64,000 nucleotides of DNA from Flavobacterium sp. 90 (GTDB lineage Bacteria; Bacteroidota; Bacteroidia; Flavobacteriales; Flavobacteriaceae). The position numbers were made by a program, and so were the translations under genes. The stretch is from positions 4,464,001 to 4,528,000 of the forward strand of contig NZ_SMGE01000001.1 of NCBI RefSeq assembly GCF_004339525.1. The letters run 5' to 3'. The notes below the pieces were generated by a model that worked only from the letters and a program-made list of their open reading frames with translations, was not told the origin of the DNA and made no database searches. This document shows, piece after piece, positions 29,701 to 40,100 of this stretch (position 1 is its first letter; each line of letters begins with the position of its first letter).

Positions 29701-31115
29701 TAGATCAGGTAATTTACAATTGGAGTTTTCAAAAAGAAGAAAATGTATTAAAAGATTCAATTCCGGTGATGCATTTGTGTCGAAATCTAATTATTAACCA
29801 AGCAGCACATTTAAAGAAAATTACTTTTATCTCAATCCTTGCTTCGACTGTTTTTGGCAATGAATCCATAAATAATGCTCAGGCTTTAGCCAAAAAAACA
29901 GCAGGAATGATTATAAAAAACAATTCAGATATATTCTCCTGTTTTATGGATTTTGATACTTATGAAGCATCAGAAGTATACGACAGCAGTATTTTGAATG
30001 ATCTTGAATGTAATTTATCGGTTTCTGAAATTGCTTATCGAAATAATCAAAGATGGGTCGCTTTTTTCGAAAAAATTAAAGTTGATGCGACTTCGAATTC
30101 CAACGTTATAAAAAGTGATAAAAACTATTTAATCATGAATGGTTTTGGCAAAACAGGAAAGATTATTTCGCAGTATTTATGCAAGCAATATGATGCTAAG
30201 ATATTGATTACCGGAAGTCAGGTTTTAGAAAAAGATAATGATGTATTTGAAAAATTAAGTCAGCTTAGAAAATCAAATGATAAGACTCATTATTACCAGA
30301 TTGATCACAGCAAAACAGAAGAAATTCAGGAATTGATTCATAAAGTTGAAAGTGAACACGGCAAAATTTCAGGAGTAATTTTTATTAATGAAGAAAACGG
30401 ATTGGCAGACTTATCTGATTTGAACAATCTAATTGAATTACAGACAAAGAAGTTTCAGCCAATACATAATCTATACGAAAACTTTAAAGACAAAGATCTT
30501 GATTTTGTGTGGTTCCCGTTGCAATTGTCGTCTTTGTTAAACGGCATAAACGAAAATATATACGCAGATACTTATACCAGATTATTGCAAGAGCAAAATC
30601 AAGATAAGACCTTCAACTGGACGACATTATTTCTGGACGATTTGAATAAAGAAGTTCTTAATGATGAGGAGATTGCCAGAATATTTGAGTTATCTCTAAG
30701 CCAAAAATTAGCTTCTGCAATTGTCTCTTTTCAAGATGTGAATACAATTGCTCAGCATTTAAAATCAAAAGAAGAAAAAGACATTAATCCTGCTGATTCA
30801 GGCATTCAGCAAGAAGCGATTAGTGATAATTATGTGGCACCGGAATCGAGTTTGGAAATAGAACTTTGCGAATTATGGCAATCTTTTCTTGGCTTTGACA
30901 AGCTGGGAATGGAAGATAACTTTTTTGAGTTAGGAGGAAACTCGCTCAAAGCAATGACTTTGCTTAAAAGAGTTCAGAAACAACATAATGTTCAAATATC
31001 ACTTAAAGATTTTTTTGCAAAACCAACGGTTACATTGTTATCGCAGGAAATCAAAATTGCCAAATTAATCAAAATGCAGACGAGTAAAAAAGAAACCAAG
31101 ACTTTAAAAATATAA
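26712..31115 (+). CDS. type I PKS module (KS-AT-KR-T) with atypical AT and KR
   Basis: 1467 aa from a GTG start; the KS begins at once after it and the first in-frame ATG is deep inside the KS. KS: Cys 186 in TACSSS, His 324 in EAHGTGT, SNLGHLD. AT: FSGGGSQ (Gln of GQGSQ is Gly), GHSLGE with Ser 633, and IAAHS with His 732 in place of the HAFH or YASH diagnostic motif, so the extender unit cannot be read with certainty. A KR-like region (about 880-1370) has a NADPH loop NGFGKTG near 1143, candidate Lys (LQTKK), Ser (LQLSS, 1273-1274) and Tyr 1284. The Ser-Tyr loop is about 3 residues shorter than usual, so activity is doubtful. Carrier Ser is 1411 in GGNS. The tail ETKTLKI is docking-like, and the stop overlaps the next start (TAATG). 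Confidence 0.93.
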   Translation: MSLVNNNEVKRDQRKKDIAIIGLSGRFSQSNDIQSLWDNLIKGKELNHSPSPEELRKAGVSESLIDNPRYIFSKSDIENAESFDYSFFGYSKDEAELMNPQIRLMHEQVWLALEDAGCNPHEYSGKIGLYLAASDDLNWRSHALINPNSQVGDFMGTRLANKSFISTLISYNLDLKGPSYYIDTACSSSLSSIHIACRNLLLKECSIAVAGAACLMSTEDGDSGYLYEEGMVFSEDGRCRAFDKDSSGTFFGEGVGVIALKRWEDAIQDKDHIYAVIKGTAVNNDGKRKVGYTAPSIVGQAECIKLAHRIAGVEPESISYIEAHGTGTKLGDPVEIEALNKAFNYNTNHRCAIGSIKSNLGHLDTVAGIVGVIKTALSLKNKTLLPSINYSSPNPEINFSSGPFYVNDKLQNWVRKNNELLRAGVSSFGIGGTNAHAILEEEPAAEVSTKKEGNQLLVFSAKTKTALLNYQNKLKDFIKEKDSVDLNNLAYTLQTGRKHFEYRNFVVCKTNAEAIEALENITQKTPSEKTSAATKDIVFMFSGGGSQYYKMAWELYLNEPYFKEVMDQGFALLKSKTGKDFEKIIGYWEDETTDTDLINSIEYMLPILFLVEYALARLLMSTGIQPNCMIGHSLGEYVAACISGVFSFEDALDMVLKRGELTSRLPEGGMVGVELSAEKVQAYLTEKLSIATINMENSCVISGAKNDIIDFIKVLEQNDIDYTELKISIAAHSLLLDEILEDYKEAIKDIQFHTPKIPFVSNLSGKEITAQEAVSPEYWVKHLRNTVNFLGGISYLLEKRNANYIEIGSGGILTSFLKQNKLFNKNSFGINLLRHPKEEANDHEYYLQSLGKLWQNGTAIDWNIFNKSDNQQKISAPGYCFDKTSLKVKVNPFQQMVDMGLLFDTGKSNLQDSFYQTSWKKSIAVTGNKSSSNYLIFSDENTLLRRITTKLQQENNVIEVKQGAEYSETPSLITINPFEQDHYEKLFKTLEDKGVEIDQVIYNWSFQKEENVLKDSIPVMHLCRNLIINQAAHLKKITFISILASTVFGNESINNAQALAKKTAGMIIKNNSDIFSCFMDFDTYEASEVYDSSILNDLECNLSVSEIAYRNNQRWVAFFEKIKVDATSNSNVIKSDKNYLIMNGFGKTGKIISQYLCKQYDAKILITGSQVLEKDNDVFEKLSQLRKSNDKTHYYQIDHSKTEEIQELIHKVESEHGKISGVIFINEENGLADLSDLNNLIELQTKKFQPIHNLYENFKDKDLDFVWFPLQLSSLLNGINENIYADTYTRLLQEQNQDKTFNWTTLFLDDLNKEVLNDEEIARIFELSLSQKLASAIVSFQDVNTIAQHLKSKEEKDINPADSGIQQEAISDNYVAPESSLEIELCELWQSFLGFDKLGMEDNFFELGGNSLKAMTLLKRVQKQHNVQISLKDFFAKPTVTLLSQEIKIAKLIKMQTSKKETKTLKI

Positions 31116-34100
31116 TGATTATGGATCAGTTATTTATAGAATTAAATAATTATGGAATTTCTATGTCATTAGACAAAGAAGATTTAGTAATAAATTTTGA
31201 AGGTGACGAAATATCGGAATCCCTTATTAATAAGATAAAGGAAAATAAAAAAGAGATCGTTTCATATCTTAAAAAATATAATTCAGAAGATAATTTTGAA
31301 GAAATTCAGCCTGTTGAAGAACAAGAAAATTATCCTATTTCATTTGCACAAAAAAGGCTCTGGATTTCAAGTCAATATGCTGAGGCTTCATTAGCATATA
31401 TGATGCCTAAAATAATTGATTTATCAGGAGAGTTAGATTTAGAAATATTTGAAAAAGCTGTAAATGCTGTCATCGAACGACATGAAAGTTTACGAACAAT
31501 TTTTAAAGAAGAAGAAAACGGCGAAGTAAGACAATGGATTTTGCAGCGCGAGGATTTAGGCTTTAAAATTTTAAATCTTGATTTTAGCAAAGAGCAAAAT
31601 AGTCAGGAACTTTTTAATGAATTTGTTCAAAAGGACAGTTACGAATTGTTTGACTTGAGCAAAGGCCCTTTAATTAGAGCGACTTTGGTTAAAATTTCGG
31701 ACGAGAAATATTGTTTTTATTATGTTATGCACCATATCATCAGTGATGGCTGGTCGATGGGCGTATTGGCAGAAGATATAATAAGTTTTTATGAAGCCTT
31801 TCTTCGTAAAGAAACACCTTCTATTTCTAAACTTGAAATACAATATAAAGATTACACAGCCTGGCAAATTGATCAGCTGAAAAATAATAAATACCAATCA
31901 GATAAAGACTATTGGTTTGCACAGTTAAAAGAGGCTGTACCAACAATTGATTTACCAACTAATAAGGTAAGACCAAGAGTTAAAAGTCATAACGGAGAAA
32001 TTCTTGAAGCGCATTTATCTAAAGAATTAACAACCAAAATAAAAAGATTTAGTCAGGAACAAGAAGGAAGTTTGTTCATCACTTTGCTTAGTATTTGGAA
32101 TGTATTGTTGTACAGATATACCCAACAAGAAGAGATTATTGTAGGATCTTCGGTTGCGGGACGCGATCATTCGGCTTTAGAAAATCAGATTGGTTTTTTT
32201 GTAAATACACTGGCTTTAAAAAATAAAATAAATCCGGATGATTCGTTCAAAGAAGTATATGAGAAAATCAAGAACAATACTTTAGAAGCGATTACGCATC
32301 AAAATTATCCTTTTGATTTGTTGGTTGAAGATCTTCAAATAGAGAGAGATAACAGCAGGAATATTCTATTTGATATCGTATTAGTAGGTCAAAATGCGGC
32401 AGATCGTGCAGAAGATAACAATTTAGGCAATGAACAAGTCAATTACATAAAAAGCAAAGGAAAGAGCAATGTAAAATTTGATTTGGAAATTGGTTTTTTT
32501 GAAAACGGCGACAGCTTACTATTCAATATATATTATAATACAGATGTTTATGATCTTAAAACGATTGAAAGTCTGATTGAACATTTCCGAATTCTTAGCG
32601 ATCAACTTCTCGATTCAAAAGAGGCAGTTGGTTCAATAGACTATTTAAGTCAGGAAGATCACAATACACTTTTATCAGCATTTAATGATACAGTAACTGA
32701 ATATTCTAAGGAAAAAACGATTCTTGATTTATTTGGCGAACAAGCTTATAAAAATCCTGACGCGAAGGCATTAACCTATAAAGAAGTGACTTATTCTTAT
32801 CGTGAATTAGATGAATTGTCAAATCAATTGGCATATTACTTAATACACGATATGGCAATTCAATCAGAGGATTTAATAGCCATACAATTAGAGAGAAGTC
32901 AATGGATGATTGTGGCTATTTTGGGTGTATTGAAATCTGGTGTCGCATTTGTACCTGTTGATCCTACTTATCCTCAGGAACGCATTGATTATATATTAAA
33001 AGATTGTGGTGCCAAAGTTATTCTAAGCGAAAAATCGCAGCAGATTAAAGTAGAAAATAAGGAGGAAATAAAAATTATCGTATTAGATGATATGGAAGCG
33101 CTATTTGCAAAAAAAGCAAGTAACCTGAACCTTATCAGAATAAAACCGGAGCAACTTGCTTATGTAATTTATACCTCCGGTTCTACAGGAAAACCAAAAG
33201 GCTGCAAAATTAATCACAGCAATTTGTTCAATTACATACAATGGTCTAATGATTATTATTTTAACAAAACTGAATCTGGAAATTGGGGATTAATTACTTC
33301 ATTTTCTTTCGATTTGACCTTTACCAGTATTTTTACCAGTTTAACAAGAGGAAAAAAATTATGGATAGGAGATGCTAAAAAGGATATCAACGACCTGCTT
33401 CAGGAAAGTTTTTCGCATCCTGAAATAGATACTTTAAAACTTACGCCAACCCATCTTACTTTAATAAAAGCTTCGGGAGTTGACCAGTCAAATATTGATC
33501 AGATTATCTGTGGAGGTGAGCAATTGACGTTATCACAATTGAGTGCGATTTGGGATATTAAGGAGAGTATTAAAATTTATAATGAATACGGACCTACAGA
33601 AGCAACTGTTGGTTGTATTGTTAAAGAAATAACCAGAGAAGACAAAAAAATTACCATTGGAAAACCTATTGCCAACACAGAAATATATATTCTAAATGAA
33701 TACAAACAGCTTTGTCCAATTGGTGCAGTAGGAGAAATCTATATTGCAGGAGCTGGTTTGTCTTCAGGATATTTAAATCAGCCGGAACTTACCAAACAAA
33801 AATTTGTAGATAATCCTTTTAATGCTAAAGGGAAAATGTACAAAACGGGAGATTTGGGCAAGTGGTCAACAGATGGCGTGATGGAATATATAGGCCGAAG
33901 CGACGATCAGGTAAAAATTAATGGACACAGAATCGAGCTTGGAGAAATTGAATATCAATTAGAGACAAAAGCGAACATTAATCAGGCAGTAGTTTTGGTA
34001 AATGAAACTGCTGATGAAACAAAAGAATTGGTTGCATATATCATTTCGGATGTTAAGGAAGAAGTGAGCAGTCTGAGAAATTATTTATCAGAAAGAATAC

Positions 34101-37100
34101 CGGAATATATGATTCCTGCTTATTTTATTCAGCTTGATAAATTGCCCTTGACGCCTAATGGTAAGTTAGACAAAAGAAATTTACCAGATTTTGAAGGAGC
34201 AGGAGTTTCTGATGCTATTGAATATGTGGCGCCGCGAACAAAAGAAGAAAAAATATTGGTTAAAATATGGGAAGGCGTTTTAAAAAGAGAAAGTATTGGA
34301 GTAAAATCTAATTTCTACCACCTTGGAGGAGATTCTATTAAATCAATTCTCGTTGTATCAAGGCTAAAAAAAGAAGGTTATACTTTAAAACTTTCAGATC
34401 TTTTGGAATCTCCTGTTTTAGAAGACTTAGTTTCTTTTATGACGGAGCTTAATAAAATTAGCGATCAATCAGACGTATCAGGAGAAGTTGTTTTAACGCC
34501 GGTACAGAACTACTTTTTTAAATATGACGGGATTTTAGAACACCATCATTACAACCAATCAGTGGTTTTAAAAAGCAGTGAATTAATTGATACAACGCAT
34601 ATAGAGCAATGTTTATCGACTCTCGTAAAACACCACGATGTTTTGCGTATGACATACAAAAAAGAAGGGCAGGACTGGAAACAACATAATGCCGCAATGT
34701 CATCAAAAAGTTATGATTTTAAATCGTATGATTTAACTAATGATAAAAATCCTTTTGAGAGGATGAATTTGCTGGGGAACGAATTACAGTCTCAATTTAA
34801 TCTTTCTGAAGGTCCATTATTTAAGGTAGCACACTTTAAAACGGCAAGCGGAGATTATTTAGCTTTAATTATACATCACTTGGTGGTCGATGGAGTTTCC
34901 TGGCGAATTCTTTTAGAAGATTTATTTACAGTTTACAATCAGGTAAAAGCGGGCATTACTTTAAAATTGCCCCTTAAATCCGATTCTTTCCAGAAATGGG
35001 CAACTTTACAAAAAGAATGCGCTCTAAAAGAAAAAATAACTTCTGAATTACCGTATTGGGAAGAGATTTGTACAACCGAAATCCCAGCGTTAAAAACAGA
35101 TTACAGCCTTGCAGAAAAAAAGCAATTAGATAAAAGGGAATACTTCACACTTGACAGAGAAGTTACCGATTTATTGAAAACAAAGATTAACGATAAGTAC
35201 AATACTGAAATAAATGATGTGCTGCTTACCGGACTTGCCATGTCAATAAAAAAAGCTTTTGGAATTGAAAAAAGCATGATAAAAATGGAAGGCCACGGTA
35301 GAGAAGATATTATCGATGATATTGATATAAGCAGAACCGTTGGATGGTTTACGTCTATTTATCCGATGGTATTAGACATTGCAAATACAAATGGTAATGC
35401 CGAAGCTTTAATTCAGGTAAAAGAAAATTTAAGAAAGATACCGAATAAAGGTATTGGTTTTGGAATGCTTAAATACCTAAACGAAGCCGGCAGCAATTTG
35501 TCATTTTCTCCAACGATATTATTTAATTATTTAGGAGAATTTGGTCTTGAAACAAACCAAAAAGAAGAATCAATATTTCAATATACTTCTGAAGCAATAG
35601 GAGAAAATATATCCGCAAAAAATACAGAAGAAGTATTATTAGATGTTTCGGGATCTATAACTTCAGAAATATTAACGATTTCTGTGGGGTATTCAGATGC
35701 CGTTTATTCAGAAGAAACAATAGCTGCATTTTCTCAGGTTTTCAAGACTTGCCTTACTGAGCTCGTTCAGGAATTAGCCAAAGAAGAAAGTACACACAAA
35801 ACGCCTTCGGATTTATCATATAAAAAATTAGCCGTAAATGACTTAAAGGTTTTAAATTCAGATAATACTGTTGAAGATATTTATGAACTTTCTCCTTTAC
35901 AGCAAGGAATATATTTTCACTGGTTAACGAGTCAGTCAAGCTCCTTATATTTTGAACAAATATCGTATAGAGTCCATCTTAAAAATGCTGATATAAAGGC
36001 AATTTCTCAAGCGTACCAACTCTTAGTAGACAGGCATGCTATATTGAGAACCAGTTTTACCAACGACTTAGCCGATGTTCCGTTGCAAATTGTGCGAAAA
36101 AAGGTCAATGCTAATTTCGTCTATAGAAAACGTCCTGATTTTATTCAGGAAGAAAACATATCTGACTATGTTACCGAGTTTAAACAAGCGGACATAAAGG
36201 AAGGTTTTGATCTTTCAAATCATTCTCTTATGCGTTTAAAAATACTTGATTTAGGAAATGAGTATTTTGAATTTGTGTGGAGCCATCATCATATTTTGAT
36301 GGACGGTTGGTGTATGAGTATTCTGATTCAGGATTTTAACCTGATTTTGCAGGCACTTAATAAAAATGAAGAAGTTAATTTTTCAAAACCAATTCCGTAT
36401 TCGAACTATATTAATTGGTTGAATAAAATCAATGTTAACACTTCTCTTGCGTATTGGAAACAGCAGTTGGAAAACTATAATAATGTTGTTTCGGTTCCCT
36501 TTATTAAAAACAATACTACTGTAAAAGAATACAGAGAAACCGTCAATATCGTTAAAATTGAAGGAGGAATAATGAGTAAGCTGCAAGCGATGTGTAATGA
36601 AATAGGAATTACACAAAATACCTTTATTCAGGCTGTTTGGGGATTTGTCTTATCAAAATACAACAATACCGATGATGTGATTTTTGGTGGAGTTGTGTCA
36701 GGAAGACCTGCAGAATTAGCAGGAGTTGAGGATATCGTGGGATTATTTATCAATACAATTCCCGTAAGAGTTAAATATAAAGGAACTCAAACTCCTCTGG
36801 ATCTTTTTAAAGATCTCAAAGAAGATGCTATAGCAGGTAATAAACATCATTATGTGAATTTGGCAAAAGTTCAGTCTCAAAGTGATTTAGGAGCCGATTT
36901 GATTAATCATATTATGGTTTTCGAAAATTATTTAGTTAAAGATGCCTTAGAAAGCGAAGAGATTAATCCAAATGAAGTAAACAATGCTCAGGAATTTGCC
37001 ATAGAAGCTGTAGATGTTTTTGAACAAACCAATTATGATTTTAATATTTTGGTTTCGCCTTCTGAAAAGTCTTTGCAGATCTGTTTTAAATTCAACAATA

Positions 37101-40100
37101 CTATATATGATGAAGCATTAGTCGAAAAACTGGCAGCGCATTTTTATACTGTAGCAGAACAATTTATACTATATAAAGAAAAAGCACTGGAAGAAATTGA
37201 TTTCTTATCAGAAGTAGAATTGGCTTTGCTGAAAGATTTTAATGCGACGGAAATTAGTTATGAATCAGATAAAACGATTTTAGATTTATTTTCTTCAAGT
37301 GTTCAAAATCATTCTGCTGAGGTTGCAGTGAGTTATCAGGATGCAACATTGAGTTACAAAGATCTTGATATTCGTACGGGGCAATTGGCAAATTATTTAG
37401 TTGATCGTTTCGGCGTAAAACATAACGATTTGGTTGGAATAAAACTCGAGCGCAGCTCAAATATGCTTGTTGCAATATTGGGTATTTTAAAATCTGGCGG
37501 AGCTTATGTTCCGGTAGATACAAATTATCCTGAAGAACGATTAGAATACATCAAATCAGACAGTGGTTATAAAGTTTGTATTGATGAGGCTTTTATAAAA
37601 GCTTTCGAAATTGAGAAAGACAATTATAGCAGAGAAGTTATCGGCGCAAAAGTTTTAGGAAACAATTTGGCTTATGCCATTTACACTTCAGGTTCAACGG
37701 GTAATCCAAAAGGAGTTTTGAACGATCACAACGGACTTTACAACAGATTGCTTTGGATGCGCGATGATCTTAAAATCAATTCTGCCGATGTCATTTTGCA
37801 AAAGACACCATATACTTTTGACGTTTCTGTTTGGGAACTTTTAATGCCATTTGTTACAGGATGTAAATTGGTATTTGCACAACCAGACGGACATAAAGAT
37901 CCTGCTTATCTTTTGGATTTAATACAGGATTCACAAGTAAGTATTCTGCACTTTGTTCCTTCGATGTTAGGGATTTTCCTTGAAGAATTAAATCCTGAAA
38001 AATGCACAAGTTTAAAACATGTTGTTTGTAGCGGAGAAGCTTTACCAGCCGTTATGGTTGAAGAGTTTAAGCAGAAATTACCATGGGTTCGTCTTCATAA
38101 CTTATACGGTCCAACTGAAGCTGCGATCGACGTTACTTCTATTGATTTAACAGATGTAAATACAGAAGAATCAGGAGTTACAATTGGTAAACCTGTAGCC
38201 AACACTAAAATTTATATAGTAGACAAAAACCTGTCTTTACAGCCAGTTGGTGTTCCCGGAGAATTGCTGATCGAAGGAGTACAAGTTGCCAGAGGATATT
38301 TGAACAGACCTGAACTTACTGAAGAGAAATTTATTGCAAGTCCGTTTAACGAAGGAGAAAGAATTTATCGTACCGGAGATTTGGCAAAATGGCTGCCAAA
38401 TGGCGAAATAGCTTATTTAGGCAGAATCGACAATCAGGTAAAAATCCGTGGAAACAGAATTGAATTAGGCGAGATAGAAACCAGAATATCAGAATCAGGT
38501 TATGTTGAGAATGTGGCTGTTTTGGTAAAAGAAGATCAGTCCACAAGGAAATATCTTGTTGCTTACTTAATTCCAAGAGAAAGATACAATCAAGACGATC
38601 TTTTTGGTTATTTAAAAAATAGATTACCGGAATATATGATTCCCGGACTTTTGATAGAAATGGATAGTTTCCCTTTGACTTCAAGTGGTAAACTAAATAG
38701 AAAATTGCTACCGGAACCAAATGATGTAAATTTATTTTCAGAATCATATGAAGCACCAAGAGATGAAACAGAAACAGAATTGGCAGCGATATGGGGAGAA
38801 GTTCTGGGACTTGATAAAGTTGGAATTCAGGATAATTTTTTCCGTATTGGAGGAGATTCCATTATGTCTATTCGATTGATTAGTAAAATCAATAAAAAGT
38901 TTAATGTAAGCATCACAATTGCGCAATTGTATGAATTCAATACGATTGCAGAATTGGGTGACCAGATTAAAAACAACATCAATAGTTCTGAAATTAAGAG
39001 AAAAATTAAGGACGAAATAGAAGATAAAATCAATGTTTTGAAGGAAAGAGTATTGGAAGGAATTCCAAACCCTGAAAACATTGAAGATATTTATCCAATG
39101 AGTGATATTCAAAAAGGAATGGTTATTCTTTCTACTTTAAATCCTGAAGCAGGAGTTTATCACGATCAATTTGTATTTCAAATACCAACGGTTGATTTAA
39201 TTTTATTTAAGAAGACATTTTCAAAATTAATAGAGAAACACCAGTCTTTGAGAACCAGATTTGATCTTACTAGTTATGATGAAGAAATACAAATCGTAGA
39301 AAAAGAAGTAGATTTTAGCATCGATTATCAGAATATTCAGAATTTGGATGCTGATAAACAAGATGCTTTGATAAATGAAATCATGATTTCTGAGCGCCAG
39401 AATCCATTTAATATGGAATCAGGTTTGCTTTGGAGAATCAGTTTATTTGAAATCAATTCGACTTCAACAATCTTTTTATTTCAGTTTCACCATGCCATAC
39501 TTGATGGTTGGAGCGTTGCGTCTTTAAACACAGAATTGTTTAGAATGTATCGTGAATTGGAAACTACTTCAGAAATAAAACTTGAAAAACTAAAATCAAA
39601 TTACAGAGATTCGGTTATAGAAGAGCTTTACGAGAAGAATAACGCTGATATGATTAACTTCTGGAAAGAAGAATTAGAAGATTACAAACGTTTAGACATC
39701 TTTAAAAATCAGGCAGAAAATATAAATCTCACTAAAGTTTACAATTTCGATTTCAAACATAAACTGCAGGAGAAATGCAGAATAGATGGAATTTCGGTAA
39801 AAACAGTATTGTACGCTGCTTTTGTTTATGCTTTGAAGATTATAAATTTCGAAGAAGATTTTGTGATAGGAATGGTTACCAATAACCGTCCCGTAGTCGA
39901 AGATGGAGATAAAATTCTGGGTTGTTTTTTAAATACAATACCTGTTCGAAACAGATTGCAGGAACACAATGATTTAACGTGGAGTACTTATTTTAAAAAC
40001 ACAGAAAAGCAACTAAACAGCTTAAAAAGTAAAGAACGATTAACGTTATATGAGATTTCAAAAATAACCAACGAGAAAACAATCGAAGGAGCTCCATTTT

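Noticed and set aside
38346..39112. Overlapping minus-strand open frames of 80-140 codons
   Set aside because: They lie wholly inside the large synthetase genes, have no family motifs, and recur in each duplicated Ser block simply because the bases are duplicated. The same applies to the other minus-strand frames, such as those at 9320-9802 and 41535-42105.
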